Assembly: GCF_025426255.1 (NCBI RefSeq)
Contig: NZ_CP104861.1
Coordinates: forward strand, 1,364,001-1,428,000
DNA from: Pseudomonas fragi
GTDB taxonomy: Bacteria > Pseudomonadota > Gammaproteobacteria > Pseudomonadales > Pseudomonadaceae
Direction: 5' to 3'
Length of the DNA stretch: 64,000 nt
Under the pieces are notes generated by a model. It was given only the letters and a program-made list of their open reading frames with translations, made no database searches and was not told where the DNA came from. This document shows, one piece after another, positions 52,291 through 62,628 of this stretch. Every line of letters begins with the position of its first letter. The stretch's first letter is position 1. A program made the position numbers and the translations under genes.

Positions 52291-55244
52291 AACCCCGTCA
52301 GCCCGGCCTTTAGCATTAGCGCGTCGATATCAATCGAATCGATTTGCTGGGGGTCGAGAAACTGCTGGGCGTACTGCATATACACCTGTTCGTGCATGAA
52401 TAGTGCGAACAGCTGCGGGTCAATATGAGCATCGCGGCACATGGTGGCCATGATGCTCAGCGCTTCACTTAACGTCTTGCTGCGTTTATAGGGGCGGTCC
52501 GAAGCAGTCAGTGCTTCGAAAATATCGGCAATCGCCATCATCCGTGACTCCAGGCTCATCTCCTCACGCTTCAAGCGTTTTGGATAACCGCTGCCGTCCA
52601 TTTTTTCGTGATGGCCTCCCGCGATTTCAGTAATGTTGCTCAAGTAACCAGGCAACGGCAGGCTGCTGAGCATAAGGATGGTTTGAACGATGTGATTGTT
52701 GATGATGTAGCGTTCTTCGCCGGTCAAAGTGCCGCGTTTAATGCTCAAGTTGTGCAACTCGCCCCGGTTGAACTTGTATTGCGGTACGTCGAGTTTGAAG
52801 CCCCAGGGGTTTTCTGGCGCAATCACGTCGGCTTCGGGGCGATGAAACAGGTGCTCGGGTTTGTCGGCCAGCAACTTTTCCGTAACCGGCAGGTCTTGCT
52901 CCTCGCGGGTGGACTGGCGTTTGTTTTCTTCCCAGGAGACTCCCAGGCGATCATCCAGAGTTCGGCTCCAGGTACGCAGGGAAATAACGTCCAAACGCTC
53001 AAGATCAGCCTCCAGCATGGCCTCGCCACCTAGATTGCAGCGGGCGACGAAGCTGAAGTCGTCATCCAGCGCCGCCAAGCTGGTATCGCGCAGTTCTGCC
53101 AGCTGTTGCTCGTTACCGCCCAAGGCGTGCGCTTGCCAGTAGTTGATCCACGTATCGCGTTTGAGCACTTCAAAGCGGGTACGGATCTCGTGAATACGGT
53201 CGTACAGAGTTTCAAGCTTGGTGGCTTTGTCGACTACGTACTCGGGCGTCGTGACTTTGCCGCAGTCATGTAGCCAGGCGGCGATGCGCAGGGCTTCCCA
53301 TTGTTCATCCGTGGGGTTGTATTGCTCGAATGGTGGCTGCTGGTTCGCCGCGGCTGCTCGGGCCAGCATCAGAGTGAGGGTCGGAACCCGTTGGCAATGG
53401 CTGGCGGTATATGGGCTTTTGGCGTCGATAGCGCCCGCCAGCAGTTGAATCAATGCATCCAGCAATTGCTTTTGGTTGGCTTGCAGGCGCTGACTTTCAA
53501 TCGCGACTGCGGCTGTGCCCGCCACAGCCTGGATAAAGGCCACCCGGTCAGCCTGCACGTTATCCTGTTCGACACTGGAGCCACTGTCGTTCAGCATCAG
53601 TACCAGAATGCCTACGGTTTCGCTGTGGCGGTTATGCAGGCGAATACCGATCACGTGGATACTGTGACTGTCCAGTGCTTGCATCACCGGTTGCAAATAG
53701 CCCGCCTGCTCAAAGTTGAACGCACGGGTAATACTGTCATTGCCTTGGCACAGAGCCCGCAGCCACTCCGGGCTCTGGCTGTCGTCAGGGTTCAGTGCAG
53801 TCTGTGGCAGGATTGTCAGGTCATGGGGCTGGCCATTGATGATCAATCCGTTAAGTTCCAGTTGCGTACTGTCGTTTTTTGTAAGGTAGATCAGGCTGGC
53901 CTGTGCCTGAGCGATCTTTAGGGTTTCAAACAGGACTGAATGCAATAAAGGTTCAAACCGGGTGTGCGCCGATAGGCTGGAGGTGATTTCAAAGAAGCTG
54001 GCGAGCGTTTCCTTCATACGCCCCATAGACGCCTCCAGCAGATCGATTTCGAGCACGGGCGACTGCTGCTTGAGCGGATAGCTGAAATCGAACCGCCGAA
54101 TGGCATCGGCTTCGCGCACCAGTGCCTGCAAGGGCCTGACCAGCATTCGGGACGCCAGCCAGCCCAGTGGCAGGCACAGCAGCAGGATGGCCAGGGTCAC
54201 TAGAGCACCTTGCCATCGCAGCTTGTAGGCATCGGCCAGCAGTTCGTCTTCCGGGATCATCATGGCCAGTTTCAAGCCATTGGAGCTGCCGTCGTTCACC
54301 TTGAGCGTCGAAACAATCCATTGGCGTTGGCCGTCGTTTAGACGTTGCTGCGCGTCGGCTCCATGACTCATCAGATAGCTTAGGGCCGGACTCAGCTCCG
54401 AGACTTTGGGCAGTTGCGTGGGATCCTTGGCGGTTAACAACTTGCTGATATCCGGATAAGCGACTGCACGGCCATCGTCACCGAACAAAACCAGTTGCGT
54501 ACCGGGCGTAGCCTGATGCTTGGCGAGGATGCCTGATAACTCTGAAAGGGTTACGTCTGCCCCGAGCACCGTGTTTGCAGCGCTGCGTTTGGCTAACGTC
54601 GTGCCGACTTCGTGAGTGGTGAAAAACAAATAAGGTCGAGTGGTGGTTTGGTTGTTATCGGCTAGCGCCGGAATAAACCAGCTCCGGGCGCGAGGGTCAT
54701 AGGTTTCATTGGGGATGCTTCGCTGTTCCAACAGTGCCATGGAGGCATCCAAAAACTGGATTTTTGACTCGACCGTGGCTTGTTGTGCAGAGCGGTTTAT
54801 GGTCCAGGCCTGGTAGCTGGCTTGTGGTGGGGCTTGAACCTGGCGTCTGGTGGCCTGATCACGCAAGGCTCTGACGAGGAAAAAATTTCCGTTGTCATCT
54901 CCAATGTAGAGCGCTGCCAGCGTGGGGTTGTCTGCGAGTATTTGTCCAAAGGGTTGAAGCAGCCTGGTTCTAAACTCGACGTGATCCGTTGTGACATTTG
55001 GATTGAGGGCCAACAGGTTCAGTACATTACGTATCGGTTGATAGGCGTTCAGTAAGTCGAGTTGCACCACCTGCTCGATATGGCGAAACAGATCCTGGCT
55101 GCTGCCGAGAATAATGCGGGTTGTTTGCTGGTAGTTGAACACGCCCAGCACGGTGCCCAGCATGAGCAACAGAAATGTAAACATCGCACTAATGTGGACA
55201 TGCAGCGGGAACTGATGCTTGTGGGCGTGCGCAGGGTTGCGCAT
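52287..55244 (-). CDS. HD-GYP cyclic-di-GMP phosphodiesterase with Cache sensor
   Basis: A 985-residue membrane protein (start at 55244, after GGAG). A membrane segment near 17-39, a periplasmic dCache-like domain (about 40-350), a second membrane segment, HAMP (GWLASRMLVRPLQALVREAD), a GAF-like domain (about 430-600) and a split HD-GYP domain: HCQRVPTLTL, HDCGK, then HHEKMDGSGYPKRL. The signature HHExxDGxGYP is intact, so c-di-GMP hydrolysis is likely. The stretch between HDCGK and HHE is unusually long (about 190 residues). It lies directly before the BvgS-like kinase genes in genome order. Confidence 0.88.
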   Translation of the reverse strand: MRNPAHAHKHQFPLHVHISAMFTFLLLMLGTVLGVFNYQQTTRIILGSSQDLFRHIEQVVQLDLLNAYQPIRNVLNLLALNPNVTTDHVEFRTRLLQPFGQILADNPTLAALYIGDDNGNFFLVRALRDQATRRQVQAPPQASYQAWTINRSAQQATVESKIQFLDASMALLEQRSIPNETYDPRARSWFIPALADNNQTTTRPYLFFTTHEVGTTLAKRSAANTVLGADVTLSELSGILAKHQATPGTQLVLFGDDGRAVAYPDISKLLTAKDPTQLPKVSELSPALSYLMSHGADAQQRLNDGQRQWIVSTLKVNDGSSNGLKLAMMIPEDELLADAYKLRWQGALVTLAILLLCLPLGWLASRMLVRPLQALVREADAIRRFDFSYPLKQQSPVLEIDLLEASMGRMKETLASFFEITSSLSAHTRFEPLLHSVLFETLKIAQAQASLIYLTKNDSTQLELNGLIINGQPHDLTILPQTALNPDDSQSPEWLRALCQGNDSITRAFNFEQAGYLQPVMQALDSHSIHVIGIRLHNRHSETVGILVLMLNDSGSSVEQDNVQADRVAFIQAVAGTAAVAIESQRLQANQKQLLDALIQLLAGAIDAKSPYTASHCQRVPTLTLMLARAAAANQQPPFEQYNPTDEQWEALRIAAWLHDCGKVTTPEYVVDKATKLETLYDRIHEIRTRFEVLKRDTWINYWQAHALGGNEQQLAELRDTSLAALDDDFSFVARCNLGGEAMLEADLERLDVISLRTWSRTLDDRLGVSWEENKRQSTREEQDLPVTEKLLADKPEHLFHRPEADVIAPENPWGFKLDVPQYKFNRGELHNLSIKRGTLTGEERYIINNHIVQTILMLSSLPLPGYLSNITEIAGGHHEKMDGSGYPKRLKREEMSLESRMMAIADIFEALTASDRPYKRSKTLSEALSIMATMCRDAHIDPQLFALFMHEQVYMQYAQQFLDPQQIDSIDIDALMLKAGLTGF

Positions 55245-55342
55245 GAGATGTTTCTCCGCAGATATCTGCGTGCTGGTGCCTGTAAGCATAGTTACTCCGG
55301 GCCAATGCGCTCTTTGATTGGCCCAGCGGCGCCAGGAGGGGC

Positions 55343-58300
55343 TCAGGTGCTGTTGGCCAGTTTCTCAAGTTGCAGGGTTAGTGCCTGCTCCAGCGTTTGC
55401 ATGGCGGCTTTCACCTCATCACGAATCTGCCCGAGGTTCGAGAGGTTGGCGTGCTCCAGGGCTTCACAGTGCTTGATTAGGGCATGGGCTCCGACGATCC
55501 TGGCAGCGCCTTTGATCCGGTGAGCAATATCGACAAACGCTTGCAACTCCCCGTCGTCAGGTAGTTCAAGCAGCGCCACGAGATCCTCGCGGTTGCTGAG
55601 TAACAGCTCTTGCAGCAAACGTGTTGTGCGTGTTTCGTCGCGTCCTGAAAGCGAGTAGATGCATTCGACGCTGAACACCTCAGGGCAGATATTGAGCGGT
55701 TCAAGCGTGCTCAAGCGTTGACTCAAGAGGGTCAGACTAATGGGCTTGAACAGGCAGTCGTCCATCCCGGCCTGCTTGCAGCGCTGGCGCTCTTCAGGTT
55801 GGGCATTTGCGGTAAACCCCAGCACCGTGCATGGCTTTTGCTGCGAAGCCTGCTCGTGCTGGCGGATGGCGCGAGTCAGGTCATAACCGTTCATGATCGG
55901 CATGTTGCAGTCTGCAATGACCAGGTCGAACGCACCTGCTTTCCAGGTTTTCAGGCCTGCTGCACCATCGTGTTCGGTAATAAATCGATGCCCCAGGAAT
56001 CCCAATTGTTGGCACATCAACAAACGATTGGCGGGGTGGTCATCCACCACCAGTACATTCAGTTGGCGAGCGGCCGGGGTGATTGTCGGCTCTTGCGTGG
56101 AGAGGGTCATGGCGGGCGCCAAAGCAGGTATTTTGAGGTTTATCTGCACCGTTGTACCGACGTTTGGCTGGCTGTTCAGTTCGAGGGTGCCGCCCATCAT
56201 TTCGCACAGGCTGCGACAGATTACCAAGCCTAGACCTGCGCCATTGAGTGCCAGTTGGCCGCTGTTCTCAACTTGGGCAAAGGGTTCGAACAGTCGTGCC
56301 TGATCGCGGTCACTGATGCCAATGCCGGTGTCTGTAACGCTTAACTGAAGTTCAACCTGGTCAGGGGTAGTGACAGGCAGCAGATCGAGTTCGAGCGTCA
56401 CCTGGCCGTGCAGGGTGAACTTGATCGCATTGCTGATCAGATTGGTCAGAATTTGCTTGAATCGAAGCGGGTCTATCAGTACATCGGGCGCATGGGTTTC
56501 AGGGTTGAATATCAGGCAGAGCGTGAGGTTTTTTTGTCGGGCCAGACCATCAAACACCCGGATCACGGAATTGGCCAGATAGCGCAGGTTGACCCGTTCC
56601 GGTGACAGGTTCAGCCGCCCGGATTCGATGCGGGCGATATCAAGGATGTCGCCAATCAACTCCAGCAGGTCTTTGGCCGAGTTGTAGGCAACTTCAATGG
56701 AGGGTCGGTCGAGATGTCCCTGATCGGCACGTTTCAAGGTGAGCTCAAGCAAACCGATAACGGCATTCATCGGCGTGCGGATTTCATGGCTCATGGTTGC
56801 CAGGAAGGTGCTTTTGGCTCGGTTGGCATCATCTGCCAGCTCTTTGGCGGTGCGCAGTTCATCCAGAAGCTGGCGGCGCTCACTGATATCAATCCAGCCG
56901 CCGATGATGCCCTGTACTTCGCCCAGCGAATCCCGGTAGGGGAGGATCCAGTGATAGATAGTGAGGTTTTTATCGCCAATCTTCAGCGGGCGATCAAGGA
57001 TGAGCGGTGTGCCTTCACGCATGACACGCAGGTAATCGGCCTGATAATCGTGGGCTTCGCACTCATTGTTCAGAAGGCTGCAGGTTTGCATCACCGTTTT
57101 GCCTATGATCTCTTCGCGCTTGGCCGAAAAGGCGCTTAAGTAGCTGTCGTTACAGGTTTTCAGAATGCCTTGGCGATCACGCACATAAATTGGATGAGGC
57201 GTGCCATTGACCAGCGCTCGCATAAATTCGTACTGATCACTGAGTGCCCGTTCGGCGATTTTCCGCTGGCGAATCTGGCGCCGCATATAGGCATTCCAGA
57301 TCAATGACAGCAACAGTAAAAGGCTGGTGCCAATAATGATCTGGTAAATCAGGCGGTGGTAGTTGCGCCAGTAGCTGTCAGTTGCCGGGACGTAGCCGCG
57401 CCAGCGACTGTTGATGATACCCAGTTCGTCAGGTGCAATGCTCAGTAGCGCCTTGTTGAGGATCGAGCTCAACTCGGTGGCACCGCGTGCGGTGGCGAGG
57501 GAAAACGTTGCAGGCTGAGTGCCAATGGTGGCGCTGATCTGCAACCGGTCCTGGAACACTTGTGAGGCCAGTAAGTAATTGGCGATCACCAGCGTGTTGA
57601 CCGCACCTTGCACTTTTCCCTCGGCCAGCAGTTCTGTGGCGCGATAGATGTTCTCGGTTTCGATCAGTGTTATCTGCGGGTATTCACGGCGCAGGTAAGG
57701 GATCAGGGGGTTGCCTTGGGGCAGGGCCAGTTTTTTACCCGCCAGTTGCTCAAGATTTTTGGGGTGTTCATATTCTTTTGCCGTGAGCAGGACAAACGAG
57801 TTCACGAGGTAAGGGCGACTGAAATTGAGGGTGTCTTCCCGGGTAACAGACGGGCTGATGGCCGAGATGATGTCGGTTTCGTGCTGATTGATCATCTGGA
57901 TCATGCTGCTGATGCTGTTCGCGTGCTGTATCTCGAAGCGCAGTCCGGTACGCAGGCGAATCATCTCCAGCAGATCGGCGGTAATGCCCCTGAAATTGCC
58001 GTTGGCATCAAAGAATGTCAGCGGTGCCAGGGTTTCGTTGACCACCACTTTTACCACCGGGTGCAGGGCCAGCCAGCGCTCTTCGCGTTCTGAAAGCTGC
58101 AATTTTTGATCGGACATTAAAATGTCACTGCCTGCGCTCCAGCGTTTGGCAATGCTTTCTTGCTCGCTGTCGGGCACGGCCTTGAGTGCCTGGTTGATGA
58201 TGTCGAGCAGTTGCGTGTTGTCACGGCGTACGGCAAAGCTGAAACCATGGGCTTCGTGTTTGCCGAAGTTGGCCATTTTGATGTTCTTCAGATACCCCTT

Positions 58301-58978
58301 GTTGATCATGTAATGGGTCGACACCGTGTCCCCCAGAAACACATCGGCCTGATCGAATGCCACGGCATTAATAGCGTTTTGATAAGAGGGGTAGGACTGA
58401 ATGATCGCATTGGGGTAAAGCGCCTTGACCTCATCCAGTGGCAGGTAATGGTAAACCATGCTTAAGCGCAAGCCAGCCAGGCCTTGGGAGAGCGAGCGTG
58501 TTTCACCCTCGCGGGTCACCAGTACAGGTTGGTCGATGGCATACGGTGTGGAGAGCAACAGGTTCTGGTTGGCGGCCTCAAAGCCATTTGAAGTACCCAG
58601 GAGGTCAATCCTGCCCTCTTCAAGGGCCTTGATGGCCGCGTCTCTGGTAGGGAAGCGCTGAACCTTGACCGATACGCTGAGGGCTCTAGCAAGAATGCCC
58701 AGGTAATCGGCTGTGAAGCCTTCATAGTCATGACCGCTGTCGGTCATGTCGAAGGGAGGATAGTCCGCAGTGGAGGTGCCAACCTGGAGTTCGCGTTTTT
58801 CCCGCAGCCAGTGACGTTGGGTTTTATCCAGAGGTACTTCCATGTGATAGGTGCCCGAGCGGCTGAGCAATGAAAATGTTTCAGTGCGGGTTGGCTCGGC
58901 AAACACGGGCATGCACAGGATTAATCCTGCGAGCAGTGATAGATATTTGTTTAACCGCGTGGGCATCCTATTTCTCAC
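55343..58978 (-). CDS. BvgS-type unorthodox sensor kinase
   Basis: A 1211-residue kinase. Signal peptide, two tandem Venus-flytrap (SBP_bac_3) domains (about 55-290 and 305-535), a membrane helix near 550-570, PAS (about 600-715), HisKA with His731 (MSHEIRTPMNAV), HATPase (DTGIGIS, GAGLGLV), receiver with Asp1023 (IADCNMPIMNG) and an Hpt domain with His1153 (AHRIKGAAR). The four-step relay is complete. The GTG at 58978 overlaps the stop of the response-regulator gene (GTGA); an ATG four codons later is possible. The ligand is unknown; BvgS-type flytraps often sense amino acids or are closed by default. Confidence 0.9.
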   Translation of the reverse strand: MRNRMPTRLNKYLSLLAGLILCMPVFAEPTRTETFSLLSRSGTYHMEVPLDKTQRHWLREKRELQVGTSTADYPPFDMTDSGHDYEGFTADYLGILARALSVSVKVQRFPTRDAAIKALEEGRIDLLGTSNGFEAANQNLLLSTPYAIDQPVLVTREGETRSLSQGLAGLRLSMVYHYLPLDEVKALYPNAIIQSYPSYQNAINAVAFDQADVFLGDTVSTHYMINKGYLKNIKMANFGKHEAHGFSFAVRRDNTQLLDIINQALKAVPDSEQESIAKRWSAGSDILMSDQKLQLSEREERWLALHPVVKVVVNETLAPLTFFDANGNFRGITADLLEMIRLRTGLRFEIQHANSISSMIQMINQHETDIISAISPSVTREDTLNFSRPYLVNSFVLLTAKEYEHPKNLEQLAGKKLALPQGNPLIPYLRREYPQITLIETENIYRATELLAEGKVQGAVNTLVIANYLLASQVFQDRLQISATIGTQPATFSLATARGATELSSILNKALLSIAPDELGIINSRWRGYVPATDSYWRNYHRLIYQIIIGTSLLLLLSLIWNAYMRRQIRQRKIAERALSDQYEFMRALVNGTPHPIYVRDRQGILKTCNDSYLSAFSAKREEIIGKTVMQTCSLLNNECEAHDYQADYLRVMREGTPLILDRPLKIGDKNLTIYHWILPYRDSLGEVQGIIGGWIDISERRQLLDELRTAKELADDANRAKSTFLATMSHEIRTPMNAVIGLLELTLKRADQGHLDRPSIEVAYNSAKDLLELIGDILDIARIESGRLNLSPERVNLRYLANSVIRVFDGLARQKNLTLCLIFNPETHAPDVLIDPLRFKQILTNLISNAIKFTLHGQVTLELDLLPVTTPDQVELQLSVTDTGIGISDRDQARLFEPFAQVENSGQLALNGAGLGLVICRSLCEMMGGTLELNSQPNVGTTVQINLKIPALAPAMTLSTQEPTITPAARQLNVLVVDDHPANRLLMCQQLGFLGHRFITEHDGAAGLKTWKAGAFDLVIADCNMPIMNGYDLTRAIRQHEQASQQKPCTVLGFTANAQPEERQRCKQAGMDDCLFKPISLTLLSQRLSTLEPLNICPEVFSVECIYSLSGRDETRTTRLLQELLLSNREDLVALLELPDDGELQAFVDIAHRIKGAARIVGAHALIKHCEALEHANLSNLGQIRDEVKAAMQTLEQALTLQLEKLANST

Positions 58979-59601
58979 ACCAGGGCGTTACGTTTGGCCA
59001 GTTCAATAAGATCAACCAGTGAATTGGCTTTAAGTTTTTGCATAAGTCGCTTTTTGTAAGTGCTCACGGTTTTGTTGCTGAGAAACATTCCGGTGGCTAT
59101 TTCCTTGTTTGTTTTTCCTTGTGCAAACAGCTTCAGGACCATGAGCTCTCGATCGTTGACTAGTTTGAATAGGTCGATTTCCGAGAGGTTATCGTCTTCG
59201 TTTTTTTCAGGAGTCAATGCCTGGCTGGGAAAGTAATTGTAGCCTGAGAATACAGCTTTTATTGCACTGACAAGTTCACTCAGTTCTTCTTGTTTGCACA
59301 CAAATCCAGCAGCACCGGACTGCATGCAGCGCATGGCGAAAAGCGTCGGTGATTGAGCGGTCAGGACCAGGGTTTTCAGAGTGGAGTTCATGGAGCTGAA
59401 ACGCGCCAATACTTCCAGGCCATCAAGTTTTGGAATGCTGATATCAAGAATTATCAGGTCGGGGACGCACTCGCGGACCATTTGCATTGCATCTACACCA
59501 TTGTCGGTTTCCCCGACTATTTCATAACCTTCATGCTCTAACAACATACGAATGGCCAGCCGAATAACCGGATGGTCGTCGACAATAAAAACTGTGCTCA
59601 T
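58975..59601 (-). CDS. BvgA-type response regulator (NarL/LuxR family)
   Basis: A 208-residue regulator. Receiver domain with Asp53 (LIILDISIPKLDG) and acidic Asp8-Asp9, and a LuxR-type helix-turn-helix at about 145-205 (GKTNKEIATGMFLSNKTVST). GGAA precedes the ATG. It is the first gene of an operon with the BvgS-like kinase, its likely phosphate donor. Confidence 0.92.
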   Translation of the reverse strand: MSTVFIVDDHPVIRLAIRMLLEHEGYEIVGETDNGVDAMQMVRECVPDLIILDISIPKLDGLEVLARFSSMNSTLKTLVLTAQSPTLFAMRCMQSGAAGFVCKQEELSELVSAIKAVFSGYNYFPSQALTPEKNEDDNLSEIDLFKLVNDRELMVLKLFAQGKTNKEIATGMFLSNKTVSTYKKRLMQKLKANSLVDLIELAKRNALV

Positions 59602-59956
59602 ATTAATTCCCCATAAAATGCTTCATAGAAAGCGCGCACCTTAGCTCAGTTATAAGGATGGGGGCACGATTCGAGTCGCCTACAAACGTAGTATGGGAGT
59701 TTTCCTACGCCAAATAAGGCGTGAGCTCACGGAATGTTTGAAGTGTATAAATAGTTTAATTGCGGGGCTAGGCGGATGTTTAATGTGTAAGGCTATATGA
59801 TTGTGTTGTTTTAGGTTATTTCCTACGCTGTGTTACTTGTTGTCTATATGGTGTTTTTTTTGTGTTGTTTGTGCGTTTCAATAAGTGTTTGCAGATAATT
59901 GGTGGGGCATGGCATTTGGTTGTGCCCACCCTTTTCACAAGGGCGGGCAACCGTTG
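59602..59956. other. AT-rich upstream region of the bvgAS-like operon
   Basis: No gene visible. The segment is T-rich (for example GTGTTTTTTTTGTGTTGTTTG near 59852) and holds the promoter of the response-regulator gene. No certain -35/-10 pair is visible. Confidence 0.5.
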
Positions 59957-61288
59957 TCAGGTGGGGCTGGAGCGGCCGGTCATTTCTCTGGCCATTTCAG
60001 TGGCGTAACCATCGGTCATGCCAGCGATAAAGTCGATGATGCGCATAAACGAACGATGCAATGGCCAGTGTGGATCGGGGGCGTTATTACCCAACAAATC
60101 GAGGATGCGGCGGTTCTTGAAGGAAGGCGCGCGTCCGCCATGCTGTTCCAGCGCTGCGCCGCAGAAGGCATTGAGCAGGATTTCGAGGGTGGTATAGGCG
60201 CCGATTTCGTGCAGGGTCTTGCGTTTGTCCTGGAAGATTTTCTTGCGCGCCATGTCTTTGGCATCCAGCACGCAGCGCTTTGCCGGGCCGTGCATATGCT
60301 CGACCAGATCCCCCGGCAATGTACCTGCCAGCAGCGCATCCTGCTGTTCGACAAAGGCCTGTGCCGCAGCGTTGGTCAGATGCTCAATGGCCTTGCCACG
60401 CAGGATCGCCAGCTTGCGGCGCTCTGAGTCCCTTGGGCCGAGCTGGCGATAGGTTTGTGGCAAGTCATCGCCCACCAGGTCCAAGAGCAGGGCTTCGACT
60501 TCCGCGTATTGCAGCAGATCCATCTCCAGACCATCTTCAAGATCGATCAACCCGTAACAGATGTCATCGGCTGCCTCCATCAAGTACACCAAGGGATGGC
60601 GCGCCCAACGCTGGTCTTCTATTTGTGGCAGCCCCAGCTTGTGGGCAATACCTTCGAGCAGGTGCAGCTCACTTTGATAGCAGCCGAACTTGTGCTTTTT
60701 ATAGCCCAGCGAGTCGGCGTGGCGTGCTGTCCAGGGGTACTTGAGAAAGGTGCCCAGGGTTGCATGGGTCAGGCGGGTGCCGCCGTCGAACTGGTGGTAC
60801 TCAAGCTGTGTCAGCACCCGAAACCCCTGGGCGTTGCCTTCAAAACTCAAGAAATCATTGCGCTCAGCGTCACTCATGTCATCCAGCCAGCCACGTTTGG
60901 CTGCTTGTTCAAACCAGTTGCGAATGGCGTCTTCCCCGGAGTGACCAAAGGGCGGGTTGCCAATGTCATGTGCCAGGCAGGCCGATTGCACCACCATGCC
61001 CAGATCGGCGGGGTCGCACCACTCAGGCAGGGCGCTGCGGATTGTTTCGCCCACGCGCATGCCCAGCGAGCGACCGACGCAGCTGACTTCGAGTGAGTGG
61101 GTGAGCCGGGTATGGATGTGATCGTTACTGTTGACCGGATGAACCTGGGTCTTGCGTCCCAGGCGGCGAAATGCGCCCGAAAAGATAATCCGGTCGTGGT
61201 CTTTGTGAAAAGGGCTGCGTCCGAGTTCTTCCGGGCTGTGGTGCGGTTTGCCGAGGCGTTCGCGATTAAGCAGGGTTTGCCAATCCAA
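59957..61288 (-). CDS. dgt: Deoxyguanosinetriphosphate triphosphohydrolase
   Basis: A 443-residue HD-domain dNTPase that splits dGTP into deoxyguanosine and triphosphate. Metal ligands His64 (RLTHSLEV), His107-Asp108 ([15 protein letters not shown]) and a late Asp in the [12 protein letters not shown] block. TTG is used as start; GGAG nine bases upstream supports it, and there is no ATG near. dGTPases can also limit phage replication. Confidence 0.9.
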   Translation of the reverse strand: MDWQTLLNRERLGKPHHSPEELGRSPFHKDHDRIIFSGAFRRLGRKTQVHPVNSNDHIHTRLTHSLEVSCVGRSLGMRVGETIRSALPEWCDPADLGMVVQSACLAHDIGNPPFGHSGEDAIRNWFEQAAKRGWLDDMSDAERNDFLSFEGNAQGFRVLTQLEYHQFDGGTRLTHATLGTFLKYPWTARHADSLGYKKHKFGCYQSELHLLEGIAHKLGLPQIEDQRWARHPLVYLMEAADDICYGLIDLEDGLEMDLLQYAEVEALLLDLVGDDLPQTYRQLGPRDSERRKLAILRGKAIEHLTNAAAQAFVEQQDALLAGTLPGDLVEHMHGPAKRCVLDAKDMARKKIFQDKRKTLHEIGAYTTLEILLNAFCGAALEQHGGRAPSFKNRRILDLLGNNAPDPHWPLHRSFMRIIDFIAGMTDGYATEMAREMTGRSSPT

Positions 61289-61344
61289 GGCGCAGTGCTC
61301 CGTTAATGACTGATCACGCAGCTTATCGCTTCTGGGCAGTATTC

Positions 61345-61448
61345 TGTAGTCGCTGGCGAAGGCTGCGTTGGGCTACGCAGCAACCCCCGTCCTTGTCATT
61401 GCAACGAAGGTCCTACGGCCCCTGCCGCAGTCTGCGGCAGCGGCTACA
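61345..61448. repeat. REP-type inverted elements
   Basis: TGTAGTCGCTGGCGAAGG at 61345 and CTGCCGCAGTCTGCGGCAG plus CGGCTACA at 61422-61448, between dgt and the yqj-type operon. Confidence 0.7.
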
Positions 61449-61459
61449 GAGCATCAGCC

Positions 61460-61798
61460 TCAAGGCTTGCGCGTGGCCTGTATGACCATTTTGATCAGTG
61501 GCAACAGGCCGGTAGTCAGCCCAATCCAGCGAGAGGTGCCGTCAGTGCTTTTGCTTTTGGCGCCTCTACCGGTCAGAAAACCGAGCAGGGTGACAATCCC
61601 GACCCCCCACAAGGGAGCGTGCTTGATCCCCAGGGTTTCTTGCCAGTTACTGGTCATCCCGCGCATTTTTTGCAACGGTTGCAGCAGCTGTTGCGATTCA
61701 TGACGAATCTCTTGGCGGTGCATTTCCATACGCAGGCGAATCAAGGTTTTGCGCAGTTCCTGGCGTGAGGCGTTTTTCGGCAATTCAGGCAGGCTCAT
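61460..61798 (-). CDS. YqjK-like protein of the yqjDE operon
   Basis: A 112-residue protein: a basic N-terminal helix (RQELRKTLIRLRMEMHRQE), then a hydrophobic pair of segments (LWGVGIVTLLGFLTG and IGLTTGLLPLIKMVI). It overlaps the previous gene's stop (ATGA). Its position equals that of yqjK in E. coli but sequence likeness is weak. Confidence 0.6.
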   Translation of the reverse strand: MSLPELPKNASRQELRKTLIRLRMEMHRQEIRHESQQLLQPLQKMRGMTSNWQETLGIKHAPLWGVGIVTLLGFLTGRGAKSKSTDGTSRWIGLTTGLLPLIKMVIQATRKP

Positions 61799-62169
61799 GG
61801 CAGCAAACGCTCGCGGTCTTTGGCCAGCTCTTCGAGCGTGGCGTTGAAAGGAGAGGACTCGTCGAACACCGCCGCTTTAAGACGCAGCCCGCAGAAAACC
61901 GCGGCCAGCGTATAAAACAGACAAAGCCCGAGGATCCCGCTGATGCGGTAACTGTCCCAGAGCAGAATCATCACCAGCGCCGACAGCCCGATCAGCAGCA
62001 GTAACCCGAACACCAGTGCCAGCCCGGCAAATAACAACAGGCTGACAGTGCGCGCCTTTTGCTCTTGCAGTTCGATGCCCAGCAGTTCGACATGGCTGTG
62101 CAACAGACCTAGAAACGCGGCACCCAGGCGCCGCGGTGAGGAACGGGGGGAGCCGGATTCGTCTGTCAT
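61795..62169 (-). CDS. yqjE: YqjE/phage-holin-family membrane protein
   Basis: A 124-residue protein with two strong membrane segments (about 43-62 and 67-95 region) after a basic N-terminus. LGAAFLGLLHSHVELLGIEL is the YqjE family start. The start at 62169 follows the yqjD stop with a one-base gap. Inner-membrane partner of YqjD. Confidence 0.75.
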   Translation of the reverse strand: MTDESGSPRSSPRRLGAAFLGLLHSHVELLGIELQEQKARTVSLLLFAGLALVFGLLLLIGLSALVMILLWDSYRISGILGLCLFYTLAAVFCGLRLKAAVFDESSPFNATLEELAKDRERLLP

Positions 62170-62170
62170 A

Positions 62171-62485
62171 TCAGCGCCGAGTTGCCAGCAGACCAATCAA
62201 AAAACCTACGCCAGCTGCAATACCCACGGACTGCCAAGGGTTGGTCTGAACGTAATCTTCAGCAGCCACCACGGCAGCCTGGCCACGTTCTTGTAGAGAC
62301 CCTTTGGTTTCTTCAATGGTTTCACGAGCTTTAAGCAGGCTTTCCTTGATCTGTGCGCGCAGCTCTTCAGCCTGATCACCGGCCAGGGAGGCGGAGTGCT
62401 CCAGCAGCCTTTCAGTGTCGAGCACCAGAGCCTGGAAATCGGCCATCAATATTTCTTGAGCATTCTTTGCTGTTTTGCGGGCCAT
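62171..62485 (-). CDS. yqjD: DUF883 (YqjD/ElaB) ribosome-binding membrane anchor
   Basis: A 104-residue protein with a charged helix (about 10-75) and a C-terminal glycine-zipper-like membrane segment (VGIAAGVGFLIGLLATRR). AACTCC-complement GGAG precedes the ATG at 62485. Paralogue of the gene at 33246-33563, but inside a three-gene operon. Confidence 0.82.
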   Translation of the reverse strand: MARKTAKNAQEILMADFQALVLDTERLLEHSASLAGDQAEELRAQIKESLLKARETIEETKGSLQERGQAAVVAAEDYVQTNPWQSVGIAAGVGFLIGLLATRR

Positions 62486-62628
62486 GATTAACTCCGTTAG
62501 TGGCTTGATGATCGTTCGAGTGTAGGCCTTCGGTGAAGGTTCACTCGCTTCTCTGACATTACATGGGCTATCGGGATGCACATGCCAGAGAGGTTTATTT
62601 TGATACAGGGGTAAAACCTTACCTTAAA

